A stretch of 64,000 nucleotides of DNA from Cyclobacteriaceae bacterium (GCA_016786585.1 JAEUUI010000008.1:1-64000), one strand, 5' to 3'; numbered from the stretch's first letter, positions 53,764 to 62,340 are shown. Numbers and translations are program-made. The notes: generated from the sequence alone by a model not told the origin.

Positions 53764-54144
53764 TTATCGGTTATCCCGGTCTTTCAGGTCTTTTTCAATT
53801 TCGTGCATAAACACCGCATCGATTGCCTCTTCTGCTGTGTTCGTGATGTTAAGCACGCTGTCGAGCTGGGAAATTTTAATCAGCTTCACCGTGTGTTCAG
53901 ACAGTGCCGCCAGTACAAAAATGCCGCCTTCTTCCTGGAAAATACGATTGCCAACAAGCAATGCACTCAGGCCAGATGAATCGGTGTACTTAACATCCGA
54001 CAGGTCAAGGATAATATTCTTAACGCCTTCTGCGTGCAACGTAATAAGCTCTGATTTCAGGTTAGGGGCAACACTGCTGTCCATCTTCTCCTCGTGCAGG
54101 CGCAGCAAGCTGTACTTTTCCTGCTTATCGATCGTGTATTTCAT
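53764..54144 (-). CDS. STAS-domain protein (anti-sigma factor antagonist-like)
   Basis: A 126-aa single STAS domain. The conserved helix start ILDLSDVKYTDSSGLSALLV holds the usual phosphorylatable Ser in DSSGLSAL (Ser56/Ser57). It resembles SpoIIAA/RsbV-type antagonists, which are controlled by serine kinases, but no kinase gene is adjacent. In other Bacteroidota such a gene is often next to rnz; here the serine hydrolase and a terminator separate them. It follows purC by 16 bp. Confidence 0.88.
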   Translation of the reverse strand: MKYTIDKQEKYSLLRLHEEKMDSSVAPNLKSELITLHAEGVKNIILDLSDVKYTDSSGLSALLVGNRIFQEEGGIFVLAALSEHTVKLIKISQLDSVLNITNTAEEAIDAVFMHEIEKDLKDRDNR

Positions 54145-54160
54145 GTTCTTGGGTACTGTT

Positions 54161-55123
54161 TTAGCTCTTGCGAGCCTTAAAATTAACGGAATTTACCGAA
54201 TTAATGATACTGTCCTTTATTCTTTGAAGAAGATCGGTTGTACCGGTTTCGGACAGTTTTTCACCGGTAAAATGACGGAACAATTCGCGGTAACGGTCTG
54301 ATATTGAGTTCACAATTTGAGGAGTCATCTCCGGTACCTGCTGCCCGTCTTTTCCCTGGAAGCCGTTCTCGATCAGCCACTGGCGTACAAATTCTTTCGA
54401 AAGCTGCTTTTGTGTTTCACCTTTTTGCTGACGTTCGGCATAGCCATCGGCATAAAAATACCGGGATGAATCGGGCGTGTGAACTTCATCGATCAGGTAA
54501 ATTTTGTTATCCTGTTTTCCGAATTCGTACTTCGTGTCAACAAGAATCAATCCGCGCGCGGCAGCCAGTTCTGTGCCTTTTGCAAAGAGCGTTAGTGTGT
54601 ATTTTTCGAGTGTTTCGTAATCGCTTTTTGAAACCAGGCCGCGACTCAGGATTTCTTCACGTGAGATATCTTCATCATGCCCAACCTTTGCTTTGGTGGT
54701 GGGGGTAATAATGGGTTGCGGAAATTTATCATTCTCTTTCAATCCTTCCGGGAGGCTTACTCCGCATAACGTACGCTTGCCAGCCTTGTATTCCCGCCAC
54801 GCATGGCCCGCGAGGTAGCCGCGAACAACCATTTCAACCGGGAACGTTTCGCATTTGAAGCCGATCGTAACGTTAGGGTCTGGTGTGCTGATTACCCAGT
54901 TCGGAACCAGCTCTTTGGTCGCATGAAGGTTGATAGCTGCAATCTGGTTGAGGACACGTCCTTTGTCAGGGATCGCTTTCGGAAGCACAACATCGAATGC
55001 CGAGATGCGATCGGTAGCAACCATCGCCATGATGTCGCCAAAATAGTACACATCCCGAACCTTACCCCGGTAAAAGCCGGTTTGACCTTCAAACTTGAAA
55101 TTGGTTTCCTTGATTGCGTCCAT
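54161..55123 (-). CDS. purC: phosphoribosylaminoimidazole-succinocarboxamide synthase
   Basis: A 320-aa SAICAR synthetase. Features include [20 protein letters not shown] (ATP site), [62 protein letters not shown] and the Mg-binding [16 protein letters not shown]. It joins aspartate to CAIR in purine synthesis. The length is that of the longer eukaryote/Bacteroidota-like type. It leads a purC-STAS transcript that ends at the terminator at 53702-53738. Confidence 0.97.
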   Translation of the reverse strand: MDAIKETNFKFEGQTGFYRGKVRDVYYFGDIMAMVATDRISAFDVVLPKAIPDKGRVLNQIAAINLHATKELVPNWVISTPDPNVTIGFKCETFPVEMVVRGYLAGHAWREYKAGKRTLCGVSLPEGLKENDKFPQPIITPTTKAKVGHDEDISREEILSRGLVSKSDYETLEKYTLTLFAKGTELAAARGLILVDTKYEFGKQDNKIYLIDEVHTPDSSRYFYADGYAERQQKGETQKQLSKEFVRQWLIENGFQGKDGQQVPEMTPQIVNSISDRYRELFRHFTGEKLSETGTTDLLQRIKDSIINSVNSVNFKARKS

Positions 55124-55182
55124 AGAAAAAACTGAAGCGCAAAGATTGGAAATGTGCGGCAGAAATTCGCCTGCCGGTTTAA

Positions 55183-56496
55183 TTAATTCTTCTTAGGCTC
55201 TACGAGCAATCCGGCTTTGAAAACATAGGTTTTTACCACGTTGCCCTGCTCATCAAATTCCTTCCACTCCTTATGTTTCCGGTCGGCAATGTATTCGCCT
55301 TGTTCTTTGATCTTGCCATTAGGGTAGTAGGCTGTAAACAATCCATGTTTCCGGTTTGACCGAAGTTCGCCTTCAGCTTGAACACCTCCGGTTGCATAGT
55401 AGGTTTTGTATGGGCCCATCTGCAGGTTGAACTTGTACGTTTCTTCCCTGGCGATTTTTCCATTTTCAAAATATTCATACCGCACGCCCGAGAGTTTTCC
55501 GTTTTCATAGTTCTCTTTGATGCGCTCAGTCTTTCCATCCGGATAGTAAAACACCCACGTGCCATTGGGATGTTTGTCTTTGTAGCGTTTAACCGACATG
55601 AGTTTTTCCAGATCCGAGTACTCTTCCACAACCCATTCCTGTCCGGTAAGCGAAGGTTGTTCTTTCACTTTTAATTTTCCGTTCGGGTGATAGGTGAGAG
55701 CGGTACCTACTTTCGATCCCTCTTCATACTTGTATCTGTGCTTCACAGTTCCATCGGCATAATACCCGACATTGTCGCCATGCAGGCGGCCGTTCATGAA
55801 ACTTCCCTCCAGCAACAGGTGGCCTTCGCGATCGTAGTTTTTGAACTCGCCATTTTTGGAACCTTCTTTCATGGTCGAAACAGTCTCCATCTGGCCATTA
55901 TCGTAAAACGTCTTATAGAACCCGGTCATCACCCCGTCTTTGTAGTTGCATTCGGTTTCTATTTTCCCGTTTTCATAAAAGCTGCGCGTGATCCCGTTGG
56001 GCTTGCCATGTGCATACATGATTTCTTTTCTCATGTTTCCTGTAGGATAATATTCGCGCACAACGCCTTCCGGCTTTCCTTTTTTAAAGACCGTTTCGCT
56101 TTTGATAATACCGTTGTCGTAGAACGACTGGACACTGTCGACCAGCAGATCGTTTTGATAGAATGCCTTTTGGATAAATTTTCCGGCTTGGTCGTAAACT
56201 TCCACAGCACCATGGCGTAATCCGTTTACATAGATCATTTTCCGCGAAAGCGTTCCGGTAGGATTGTACTCCGTAAAAACACCTGATTTTTTTCCTTTGT
56301 TAAAGTTTCCTTCTACGGCAACCTTTCCGTTGGGATAGAATTTTTTGTAGGGGCCGATCAGCATTTCTTCATCATCGGGCGCAACCGCATACGCCTCCAT
56401 CGGGAAACGTTTCGCAGCATCGTAATAAGTCTTGATTTCCCGTTGTGCTGATGCAACCAGTGGAAGAAGAACTATGAGGATCAGGATAATTCGCAT
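55183..56496 (-). CDS. secreted YwqK/MORN-repeat protein
   Basis: A 437-aa protein with a signal peptide (about 1-17, ending ASAQ). It then has about 17 repeats of 22-24 residues with the pattern (Y)YPNGKxxxEGxYKxGKxxGxx, for example [32 protein letters not shown] and [20 protein letters not shown]. Such MORN-variant repeats form beta-hairpin ribbons. The YwqK name comes from a Bacillus immunity protein; no toxin gene is nearby, so an antitoxin role is not supported. Probably an envelope or surface protein. Confidence 0.85.
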   Translation of the reverse strand: MRIILILIVLLPLVASAQREIKTYYDAAKRFPMEAYAVAPDDEEMLIGPYKKFYPNGKVAVEGNFNKGKKSGVFTEYNPTGTLSRKMIYVNGLRHGAVEVYDQAGKFIQKAFYQNDLLVDSVQSFYDNGIIKSETVFKKGKPEGVVREYYPTGNMRKEIMYAHGKPNGITRSFYENGKIETECNYKDGVMTGFYKTFYDNGQMETVSTMKEGSKNGEFKNYDREGHLLLEGSFMNGRLHGDNVGYYADGTVKHRYKYEEGSKVGTALTYHPNGKLKVKEQPSLTGQEWVVEEYSDLEKLMSVKRYKDKHPNGTWVFYYPDGKTERIKENYENGKLSGVRYEYFENGKIAREETYKFNLQMGPYKTYYATGGVQAEGELRSNRKHGLFTAYYPNGKIKEQGEYIADRKHKEWKEFDEQGNVVKTYVFKAGLLVEPKKN

Positions 56497-56515
56497 GCTT
56501 TTGAGGGATTCAGAC

Positions 56516-56550
56516 GAAAATAAAACAGCCCTGCAAATAACGCAAGGCTG
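56516..56550 (-). terminator. intrinsic terminator after thiolase
   Basis: On the minus strand CAGCCTTGC (56542-56550) pairs with GCAGGGCTG (56526-56534; one G-U), then TTTTATTTTC. It ends about 20 bases before the YwqK/MORN gene ATG. Confidence 0.7.
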
Positions 56551-56585
56551 CTCCGTTTGTTGTGTTGAATGTTCCGGTGAACGAC

Positions 56586-57764
56586 TTACATGTTTTCAAT
56601 TACAATCGCGGAAGCGCCACCGCCTCCGTTGCAGATTCCGGCTACACCGATGCCCGCCTTGTTCTGTTTTAATACGTTGATCAATGTTGTGGTGATGCGG
56701 GAGCCCGAAGACCCGAGCGGATGACCCAATGCCACGGCACCACCATTAACGTTTACCTTTTCCGGATCGAGTTCAAGTTTCAAATTATTAGCAATCGCTA
56801 CAGCTGAAAATGCCTCGTTAATCTCGTAGTATGAAATATCTTTCGGAGTTACTCCCGCAAGCTTCATGGCCTTCGGTATCGCAAGGGCAGGAGCGGTTGT
56901 GAACCACATCGGATCTTGCGCAGCATCTGCGAAGCCCCGGATTTTTGCAATCGGCTTTAAGCCGAGTTCATTTGCTTTCTCCTTACTCATCAATAGCAGG
57001 GCCGAAGCACCATCGTTCAGTGTTGATGCGTTCGCAGCCGTTACCGTACCTTCCTTGGTGAACACCGGTTTCAGGGAAGGTACTTTTTCGAAGTTTACGT
57101 TTTTGTATTCTTCGTCTTCCGCGAACATGGTTTTGTTGCCTTTCTTGTCAGTAAGCTCAACACCTACAATCTCATCTTTAAATTTCCCGGCAGCCCATGC
57201 GGCGGCAGAACGCTTGTACGAATTGATCGCGTAGTTGTCCTGATCTTGGCGGGAGATGTTCATCTCTTTTGCCGTGTTATCGGCACACACGCCCATCGCA
57301 CAATGGTTGTAAACATCGGTGAGTCCGTCATAGGTCAAGCCATCAATCAATTCGCCATTACCAAATTTATAGCCTGTACGCGCTTTGAGGAGGTAGTAGG
57401 GGATGTTGCTCATGCTTTCCATGCCACCCGCCAGTACGACATCATTTTGCCCGAGCATGATCGATTGTGCGCCTACCATCACAGCCTTCATTCCAGATGC
57501 ACATACTTTGTTGATGAGTGTACAGGGAATATTATAGCCAAGTCCGGCACCTACCGCCACCTGGGTTGCGGGAGCTTGCTTAAGTCCGGCTGAGATAACA
57601 TTCCCGACAAAAACTTCCTGCACCAGTTTTGGATCGACACCTGCTTTTTGCAAGGCACCTTTAAATGCTACTGAACCGAGTTCAACGGCTGTTAGCGCGC
57701 TCAGGCTTCCGCCGAAGCTACCGATCGGTGTACGCACAGCCGAGATAATATAAACTTCTTTCAT
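56586..57764 (-). CDS. acetyl-CoA C-acetyltransferase (thiolase)
   Basis: A 392-aa thiolase II. The nucleophile Cys88 is in LINKVCASGMKAVM; NEAFSAVAIAN, GGAVALGHPLGSSGSR (catalytic His) and GICNGGGGASAIVIE (second Cys) complete the active site. It interconverts acetoacetyl-CoA and acetyl-CoA. The length and motifs favour the biosynthetic/ketone-body type over the long-chain beta-oxidation type. It is monocistronic on present evidence, with a -7 box upstream and a terminator downstream. Confidence 0.95.
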   Translation of the reverse strand: MKEVYIISAVRTPIGSFGGSLSALTAVELGSVAFKGALQKAGVDPKLVQEVFVGNVISAGLKQAPATQVAVGAGLGYNIPCTLINKVCASGMKAVMVGAQSIMLGQNDVVLAGGMESMSNIPYYLLKARTGYKFGNGELIDGLTYDGLTDVYNHCAMGVCADNTAKEMNISRQDQDNYAINSYKRSAAAWAAGKFKDEIVGVELTDKKGNKTMFAEDEEYKNVNFEKVPSLKPVFTKEGTVTAANASTLNDGASALLLMSKEKANELGLKPIAKIRGFADAAQDPMWFTTAPALAIPKAMKLAGVTPKDISYYEINEAFSAVAIANNLKLELDPEKVNVNGGAVALGHPLGSSGSRITTTLINVLKQNKAGIGVAGICNGGGGASAIVIENM

Positions 57765-57783
57765 GTGTGATGAGTTAGTGGGT

Positions 57784-57791
57784 CAAAATTA
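57784..57791 (-). promoter_or_regulatory. candidate thiolase -7 box
   Basis: Minus-strand TAATTTTG matches TAnnTTTG perfectly, 20 bases before the thiolase ATG. No -33 TTG is seen at normal spacing. Confidence 0.4.
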
Positions 57792-57814
57792 GGAGAAATA
57801 CCGCAGAAACCTGC

Positions 57815-58690
57815 CTACCAATCCGGCTTGCCTTTTTCCTTTGGTTTTGTGGCTTTGCGCTTATTTTGCTGCAGATATTGCTTTTCCTGGTTGCGCATGG
57901 CTTCCAGCAGCATCTCAGCCTTCTCCGGGCTGATCTTCATCTGCTCAAGTTTTTCTTTGACTGACGGAGGCATCTTCTTTTCCTCGTCTTTCTTTTCTTT
58001 CTCTTCCTTATCCTTCTTCTCCTGATCTTTTTTCTCCTGGTCTTTCTTTTCCTGATCCTTCTTCTCCTGATCCTTCTTCTCCTGATCTTTCTTTTCCTGT
58101 TCCTCTTTCTTTTTCTCTTCCTGTTCTTTCTTCTCTTTATCCTTCTGCTCCTGATCTTTTTTCTGCTGATCCTTTTTCTCTTGCTCTTTCTTGTCCTGAT
58201 CTTTCTTCTGATCCTGATCTTTGTTTTGCTGATCTTGTTTTTTCTGATCCTGCTTTTTCTTCTCTTCCAGTTTTTTCTTAACCAGTTCGTAATTATACCG
58301 GGCTTCCTGATTGTTCAGATCGCTTTTGATTGCTTCTTTGAAATGATTAAGTGCCTCTTCATGTTTGCCCTGTTGTTCGGCCATTACACCAAGCTGTTGC
58401 TGCGCTTTGGAACGAAACTCATTTTTGGAGCTGGCGGTAAGAGACTGGTATTGACTTAACGCGTTTGTGGTGTCTTTTAGATTGTAATATGCGCTGGCGA
58501 GATTTAACAATACTTCATCTTCGTGTACATCCATTGAATCGACCAGGTAACGGTACTTGGTAATAGCGGTTTTGAAATCGTTTTTCAGATATGCTTTTTT
58601 CGCTTCGGCCTTTAGGCTATTAATCTTACTGATCCGGGTTGGATCGGTAAGCATAGCCAGCACCAATAAAACGGTCGCCCACGATTTCAT
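57815..58690 (-). CDS. TPR protein with Lys/Gln/Glu-rich low-complexity region (BatC-like)
   Basis: A 291-aa protein. An N-terminal hydrophobic segment (about 1-15, export signal) is followed by TPR-like helices (about 28-140: AYLKNDFKTAITKYRYLVDS, ASAYYNLKDTTNALSQYQSL, EEALNHFKEAIKSDLNNQEA). A highly charged region (about 145-245) has six tandem QEKKD pentapeptides and many variants. A short tail follows with PSVKEKLEQMKISPEKAEML. The start overlaps the stop of the VWA gene by 4 bp. The order VWA (BatB-like) then TPR matches the Bacteroidota bat operon, suggesting a BatC-like role at the cell envelope. Confidence 0.8.
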   Translation of the reverse strand: MKSWATVLLVLAMLTDPTRISKINSLKAEAKKAYLKNDFKTAITKYRYLVDSMDVHEDEVLLNLASAYYNLKDTTNALSQYQSLTASSKNEFRSKAQQQLGVMAEQQGKHEEALNHFKEAIKSDLNNQEARYNYELVKKKLEEKKKQDQKKQDQQNKDQDQKKDQDKKEQEKKDQQKKDQEQKDKEKKEQEEKKKEEQEKKDQEKKDQEKKDQEKKDQEKKDQEKKDKEEKEKKDEEKKMPPSVKEKLEQMKISPEKAEMLLEAMRNQEKQYLQQNKRKATKPKEKGKPDW

Positions 58691-59652
58691 ATCCGCACGG
58701 TTTTAATATTCAGAACAACATCCAATACCAGCAATGCAAGGGCAGCTACGAGGAAGTAGAAGTATCGGTTTGCAGTCACGTCCATCACCCGGGCATCCAT
58801 TAATTCGCCTTCAATTTTGCCTATTGTATTGATTAACCGCGAAACATCATTTCTGGTTTCATTGATTTCGAAATACTTGCCACCCGTGCGTGAAGCCAGC
58901 GCCATGAGCGATGTAGCGTTGAGCTTGCTGACCACCACATTTCCGCTTTTGTCGGTTTTATACCCTGATCCCGAACGAATCTGGCCGCCTTTTTCGGTAC
59001 CGATTCCAAGTGTGAAAAGTTTGATACCTTCATCTTCAATTTCCTGCGCCACATCGGCTGTTTCGTCTCCGAAATCTTCGCCATCACTGATCAGAATAAT
59101 AATCTTTGATTTTGCTTCCGAGCGTGTATCATCATCCTCCATTTTTTTCATCGCCATCTGCAGGGGCGGACCGAAATCAGTTCCTGACGAAGGAACGAGG
59201 TTCGTATTCATCGATTCGATGAACAGGTTAAGTGCATTCTGGTCGTACGTGAGCGGACATTGCATGAATGCTTCTGATGAGAAAATGATAACACCAATCC
59301 GGTCAGAATTGAATGCGTCAACAATCTTCTTCATCTCGAATTTAATCTTCTCCAGTCGCGTGGGTTGAATATCGAATGCATCCATTGATTTAGACAGATC
59401 GACACAAATCATGATGTCTTTACCAATTGATTTGACCTCTTGTTTGGACGACCCGAACGAAGGGCCGAGTAAGGCAATAATTAATAAGGAGAAAATGAGC
59501 GTTCGAAGCCCTAACTTGATGAAAATAGATGAAAATGATGTTTTGAGCGACCGCGCAATCGTAATCACGCGGACGATGTACAGCACGTAGAGCGTTACGA
59601 ACAACGCGATGAAAACAATTTCAGTAATTCCTATTCCGCGATACCAGGCCAC
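58687..59652 (-). CDS. VWA-domain membrane protein (BatB-like)
   Basis: A 321-aa protein. Two N-terminal transmembrane helices (about 10-32 and 48-66) precede a von Willebrand A domain with the MIDAS motif DLSKS (residues 85-89). It continues with GVIIFSSEAFMQCPLTYDQN, PSSGTDFGPPLQMAMKKM and ISDGEDFGDET. One C-terminal helix (YFYFLVAALALLVLDVVL) ends it. This TM-TM-VWA-TM layout fits BatA/BatB proteins. In most bacteria moxR, a DUF58 gene and batA lie just upstream; here a 1.1-kb hairpin array does. Confidence 0.85.
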   Translation of the reverse strand: MAWYRGIGITEIVFIALFVTLYVLYIVRVITIARSLKTSFSSIFIKLGLRTLIFSLLIIALLGPSFGSSKQEVKSIGKDIMICVDLSKSMDAFDIQPTRLEKIKFEMKKIVDAFNSDRIGVIIFSSEAFMQCPLTYDQNALNLFIESMNTNLVPSSGTDFGPPLQMAMKKMEDDDTRSEAKSKIIILISDGEDFGDETADVAQEIEDEGIKLFTLGIGTEKGGQIRSGSGYKTDKSGNVVVSKLNATSLMALASRTGGKYFEINETRNDVSRLINTIGKIEGELMDARVMDVTANRYFYFLVAALALLVLDVVLNIKTVRI

Positions 59653-59893
59653 CGGAGTTCTATGCTATGATTATCCCCGCAAGTAACAATTATTCATGAA
59701 ACGGGGCAATACCACTGGTGGAACCGGATCCGATAATATCCGGAAAAAGCATAGGGAAACCCGAGCTCTTATCATGATCAAAATAAAAGAGCGTGCACCG
59801 AATCTAATATTCGACCCCTTCAGGGTCGTGGTCTGCTTGTTGTATGCATATCTATTAACATTCAATCCTTTCAGGATTGGTAAACGGAAATTA

Positions 59894-59956
59894 TTCGATC
59901 CATTTGAATTATGTTCGATCCGATTATAACGATAAAACGAATCCGAAACTTTCAAT
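59894..59956. repeat. 63-bp exact direct repeat, copy 1
   Basis: Begins TTCGATCCATTTG and ends AACTTTCAAT. It is identical base for base to 60198-60260. It sits between two CAATC...GATTG hairpins. Confidence 0.9.
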
Positions 59957-60197
59957 TCCTTGCGATTGTGCTGTAATATTTGGAACGGCAAGTCGAATCC
60001 GAAGGATTTCTATGTTGACAGAAAGAAATGGAGATAGAAAAGCAGTCCAACAGGGTCGAATATTTTTTCTTGCTTAGACACTATGGATTTCGCTACGTGG
60101 CATCTGATGTTTTACATTCGGCCCCTTCAGGGTCGCGTTCCCTCATTGCATTGGCTTTCTATTAGCATTCAATCCCTTTGGGATTGATAATCGGAAT

Positions 60198-60260
60198 TTC
60201 GATCCATTTGAATTATGTTCGATCCGATTATAACGATAAAACGAATCCGAAACTTTCAAT
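60198..60260. repeat. 63-bp exact direct repeat, copy 2
   Basis: Identical to 59894-59956. It is the core of an 87-bp insert (60187-60273) that accounts for the long 306-bp interval; the two later units lack it. Confidence 0.9.
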
Positions 60261-60763
60261 CGCTTCGGGATTGTGCTTGCAATATTTGGAACAACAAATG
60301 GAATCCGAAGGATTCACATGTTAATAGATATGAGTTGATGATAAAAAAACGACTCCCAACGGGTCGAATCTTCTTCTTGCTTTGGCGCCATGGATTTCGC
60401 TCCACGGCATTTGACGTTTTTACATTCAACCCCCTTCGGGGTCCTGGTCTTCTTGGTATTGGTTTATCTATCAATATCCAATCCGTTGGGATTATGCTGA
60501 ATATTTGGAACGACAAATTGAATCCGAAGGATTCACATGTTAATAGATATGAGTTGGTTATAAAAAACGACCCCAACGGGGTCGAATCTTTTTCTTGCTA
60601 TGGCGCCATGGATTTCGCTACAGGGCATTTGACGTTTTTATATTCAAACCCCTTCGCGGTCGTGGTCTTGTTGGTATTGGTTTATCTATCAATATTCAAT
60701 CCCTTGGGATTGTGCTGTAATATTCAAGACAGAAGTTGAATCCGAAGGATTCAGTTTAGAGAT

Positions 60764-60788
60764 AAAAAAACGACCCCAACGGGGGTCG
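60764..60788 (-). terminator. DUF4397 terminator formed by an array hairpin
   Basis: On the minus strand the CGACCCC/GGGGTCG hairpin (60771-60788) is followed by seven T (60764-60770), 36 bases after the DUF4397 stop. Similar hairpin-plus-T elements recur at 60562-60584 and 60343-60366 in the next units. Confidence 0.75.
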
Positions 60789-60823
60789 AATTCCTTTTCA
60801 ATTCAATGTTGTACATATGTCTG

Positions 60824-61537
60824 TTAATTAACCACGACCTGCGCAGCCAAAACATTCGGGTTTCCGCTTGGCGGTGTTTCAAATCCCCGGATAATGATGG
60901 TATAGAAATATCTCGGCTGAAGCTGAATGTCTGGCACGGAAAGCAACAAATCATTATTGGCTGACGAACGTACCTGGAAATCATATTCCTCCGCATCAAC
61001 TTCCATAAAATCTGAAGATTCTTTGAATGCAAGGTCAGACGACCACGCATCTTCGCTTCCATTGGCGATCAAATCTACATCACCCGCATCGGGTGACAGG
61101 TTAATAACCCGAATCTTTGCCTTGCCTTTCGCTGGCGAGTCAGCGTTGTCGTGCGTTACAACAATTCCGGCATCTTCAAATTCATCCACAACAAACACCG
61201 AATACAGCTGGTTAGCTTCAAAGTCTACCGTGGTGTCGATCTCAATGCTGCTGGACGCGTACGGCCCAAATCTCAAAGTACGTTCACCGGTATAAAATCT
61301 TAAATAACCTGTGTAGTCGGTATACTCGAAGGGGTAGGCGTTTATCTGACGACCATCAACTTCAATGTCCAGATCGGGCGCATCGGGTGAGCCCTGGTAC
61401 AGCGACACATACGCAACCGCGACATTTTCAATTTTTGAATCATCATCATCCAAACAACTTGTAACCGACAGCAGGGTTGCACTTACTAACATCCACACAG
61501 CCATACGGCTGTTAAAAACCTTCTTCACACTCTTCAT
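60824..61537 (-). CDS. DUF4397 lipoprotein
   Basis: A 237-aa protein. The signal sequence MAVWMLVSATLLSVTSC ends in a lipobox Cys followed by LDDDDS. Then come DUF4397-type repeats: AYVSLYQGSPDAPDLDIEVD (about 42-61) and IRVINLSPDAGDVDLIANG (about 142-160), the typical (V/L)xxxSPDAPxVD motif. Predicted membrane-anchored, with acidic residues after the Cys that suit surface export in Bacteroidota. Function of the family is unknown. It has its own terminator, made from the repeat array. Confidence 0.9.
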   Translation of the reverse strand: MKSVKKVFNSRMAVWMLVSATLLSVTSCLDDDDSKIENVAVAYVSLYQGSPDAPDLDIEVDGRQINAYPFEYTDYTGYLRFYTGERTLRFGPYASSSIEIDTTVDFEANQLYSVFVVDEFEDAGIVVTHDNADSPAKGKAKIRVINLSPDAGDVDLIANGSEDAWSSDLAFKESSDFMEVDAEEYDFQVRSSANNDLLLSVPDIQLQPRYFYTIIIRGFETPPSGNPNVLAAQVVVN

Positions 61538-61575
61538 ACGCTTCTGATTAAATTATTCCTGACTATAACGCCAGA

Positions 61576-61604
61576 TTTGTCGGTTAACGTATACCTTAAT
61601 TTTG
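61576..61604 (+). promoter_or_regulatory. promoter upstream of the 91-aa gene (distal)
   Basis: TTTG (61576-61579), 17 nt, then TAATTTTG (61597-61604), a perfect -7 box. It would drive a leader of about 130 nt to ATG 61741, or about 47 nt to the alternative ATG 61657. Confidence 0.55.
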
Positions 61605-61712
61605 TGCCACGTAAATTGCTGCCTAAAGCTATGTACTATAGCGTTCGCTTTTTGAAATGCAACGTATTCCGGGTTTGCATGTAGAATTGATTCCCCAATC
61701 ACTGATTTTTTA

Positions 61713-61720
61713 TATTTTTG
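61713..61720 (+). promoter_or_regulatory. candidate proximal -7 box for the 91-aa gene
   Basis: TATTTTTG, a perfect TAnnTTTG with TTG 23 nt upstream (61687-61689), lies 20 bases before ATG 61741, the same geometry as pyrG and thiolase. Confidence 0.4.
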
Positions 61721-61740
61721 ACGGAACTAAAACACGGCTT

Positions 61741-62016
61741 ATGACACCAGTTAAATTCAATGAAAAAGAAGTGCGTGAGATAAACGAAATCATTGAAGAG
61801 ATTTCAAAAGTAATTAAACCGAAAAGCGAAATAGGGGCGAGGAACCGGGCAACGCTCGCAGGCTTGCTTGCTTCATCAAAAACAAAAGGCAAGCCGCACT
61901 ACTTCAAATGCAAGCGTGAATATTCCGATGCAATTGTAAACTTCTTTACGAAAGAAAAAGGCGCTGTAAAAAGCAGGTTCAGCACCTCGGCGCAAGACAC
62001 CATATTTGTGCTTTGA
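61741..62016 (+). CDS. small basic protein of unknown function
   Basis: A 91-aa protein opening MTPVKFNEKEVREINEIIEE, followed by basic and helical stretches (KPKSEIGARNRATLAGLLAS, KGKPHYFKCKREYSDAIVNF). No signal peptide or known motif. The frame extends to ATG 61657 (119 aa), but the extra 28 residues overlap a promoter-like TATTTTTG and look non-coding, so ATG 61741 is preferred. Not a recognised family. Its position next to a small winged-helix-like protein is the only context. Confidence 0.6.
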   Translation: MTPVKFNEKEVREINEIIEEISKVIKPKSEIGARNRATLAGLLASSKTKGKPHYFKCKREYSDAIVNFFTKEKGAVKSRFSTSAQDTIFVL

Positions 62017-62087
62017 GTTTCAACCGAAATGGCGAGGGCTAAAACCTTTGCGGATTATTTTCGTATTCCTCTTAAAATCCATTTTCG

Positions 62088-62291
62088 ATGAGAAAAATTG
62101 ATATCCTGAACTTTATCACCGATTTCAGAAAAGCCCCGAACGATATTAAAACCTATGCACAGGTTCTCGCGCATCTTGGCGTGGCCCATGAACAGTCGAT
62201 CAGCCAGATGCTTTCCGAACTTCAGGAAGCTAAAGTAATCCGCCAGACCGAAGTTGCCGGCGAAAGAGCTTACCAGGTTATCGCGCGTTAA
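62088..62291 (+). CDS. small winged-helix-like protein
   Basis: A 67-aa protein: MRKIDILNFITDFRKAPNDI, then YAQVLAHLGVAHEQSISQML, SELQEAKVIRQTEVAGERAY. The helix-helix-helix then beta-hairpin pattern resembles a minimal winged helix of the MarR/ArsR kind, so DNA binding is possible but not shown. A clear terminator follows at 62316-62340. Confidence 0.65.
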   Translation: MRKIDILNFITDFRKAPNDIKTYAQVLAHLGVAHEQSISQMLSELQEAKVIRQTEVAGERAYQVIAR

Positions 62292-62315
62292 CAAAATTAT
62301 AATCCACTGATAATC

Positions 62316-62340
62316 AGCCTTCTTCGGAAGGCTTTTTTAT
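62316..62340 (+). terminator. intrinsic terminator after the 67-aa gene
   Basis: AGCCTTC (62316-62322), a TTCG tetraloop, and GAAGGCT (62327-62333) followed by TTTTTT. It isolates the PadR operon from upstream transcription. Confidence 0.9.

Larger units (their letters stand above)
59806..60790. repeat. tandem array of about 218-bp hairpin-rich units
   Basis: The palindrome GAATCCGAAGGATTC recurs at 60301, 60520 and 60738, with a variant at 59995, giving intervals of 306, 219 and 218 bp. Each unit has the same order: GAATCC/GGATTC hairpin, A-run plus CGACCCC/GGGGTCG hairpin, TGGCGCCATGGATTTCGC, CCCC/GGGG hairpin, CAATCCC/GGGATTG hairpin. Units starting at 60301 and 60520 look about 90% identical. 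The first and last units are partial. No CRISPR-like constant repeat with unique spacers is present. Confidence 0.85.
59653..60823. other. 1.17-kb non-coding region between VWA and DUF4397 genes
   Basis: No supported gene. The first about 150 bases are unique sequence upstream of the VWA gene with no clear promoter. From about 59806 to 60790 the region is a mosaic of tandem hairpin-rich units (see separate entries). ORFs of up to 174 codons in it follow the repeat period and are judged spurious. Confidence 0.8.

Noticed and set aside
53756-54301. 181-aa plus-strand ORF opposite STAS and purC
   Set aside because: Antisense to two well-supported genes with no promoter or recognisable domain.
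55183-56496. Toxin-antitoxin immunity role for the YwqK-like protein
   Set aside because: The name is inherited from a distant family; there is no toxin, secretion effector or polymorphic-toxin feature nearby, and the protein has a signal peptide.
58817-59368. 183-aa plus-strand ORF opposite the VWA gene
   Set aside because: Ser-rich shadow of the VWA coding frame; the minus-strand gene has an intact MIDAS motif and membrane helices.
60215-60739. 174-aa plus-strand ORF in the repeat array
   Set aside because: It spans repeat units and its protein repeats with the DNA unit (PKDSHVNRYEL appears twice). It has no start context or known motif; best explained as an ORF left open by repeated sequence.
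59806-60790. CRISPR array
   Set aside because: Repeats are about 218 bp apart with conserved sequence throughout the unit, there are no short constant repeats with unique spacers, and no cas gene is nearby.
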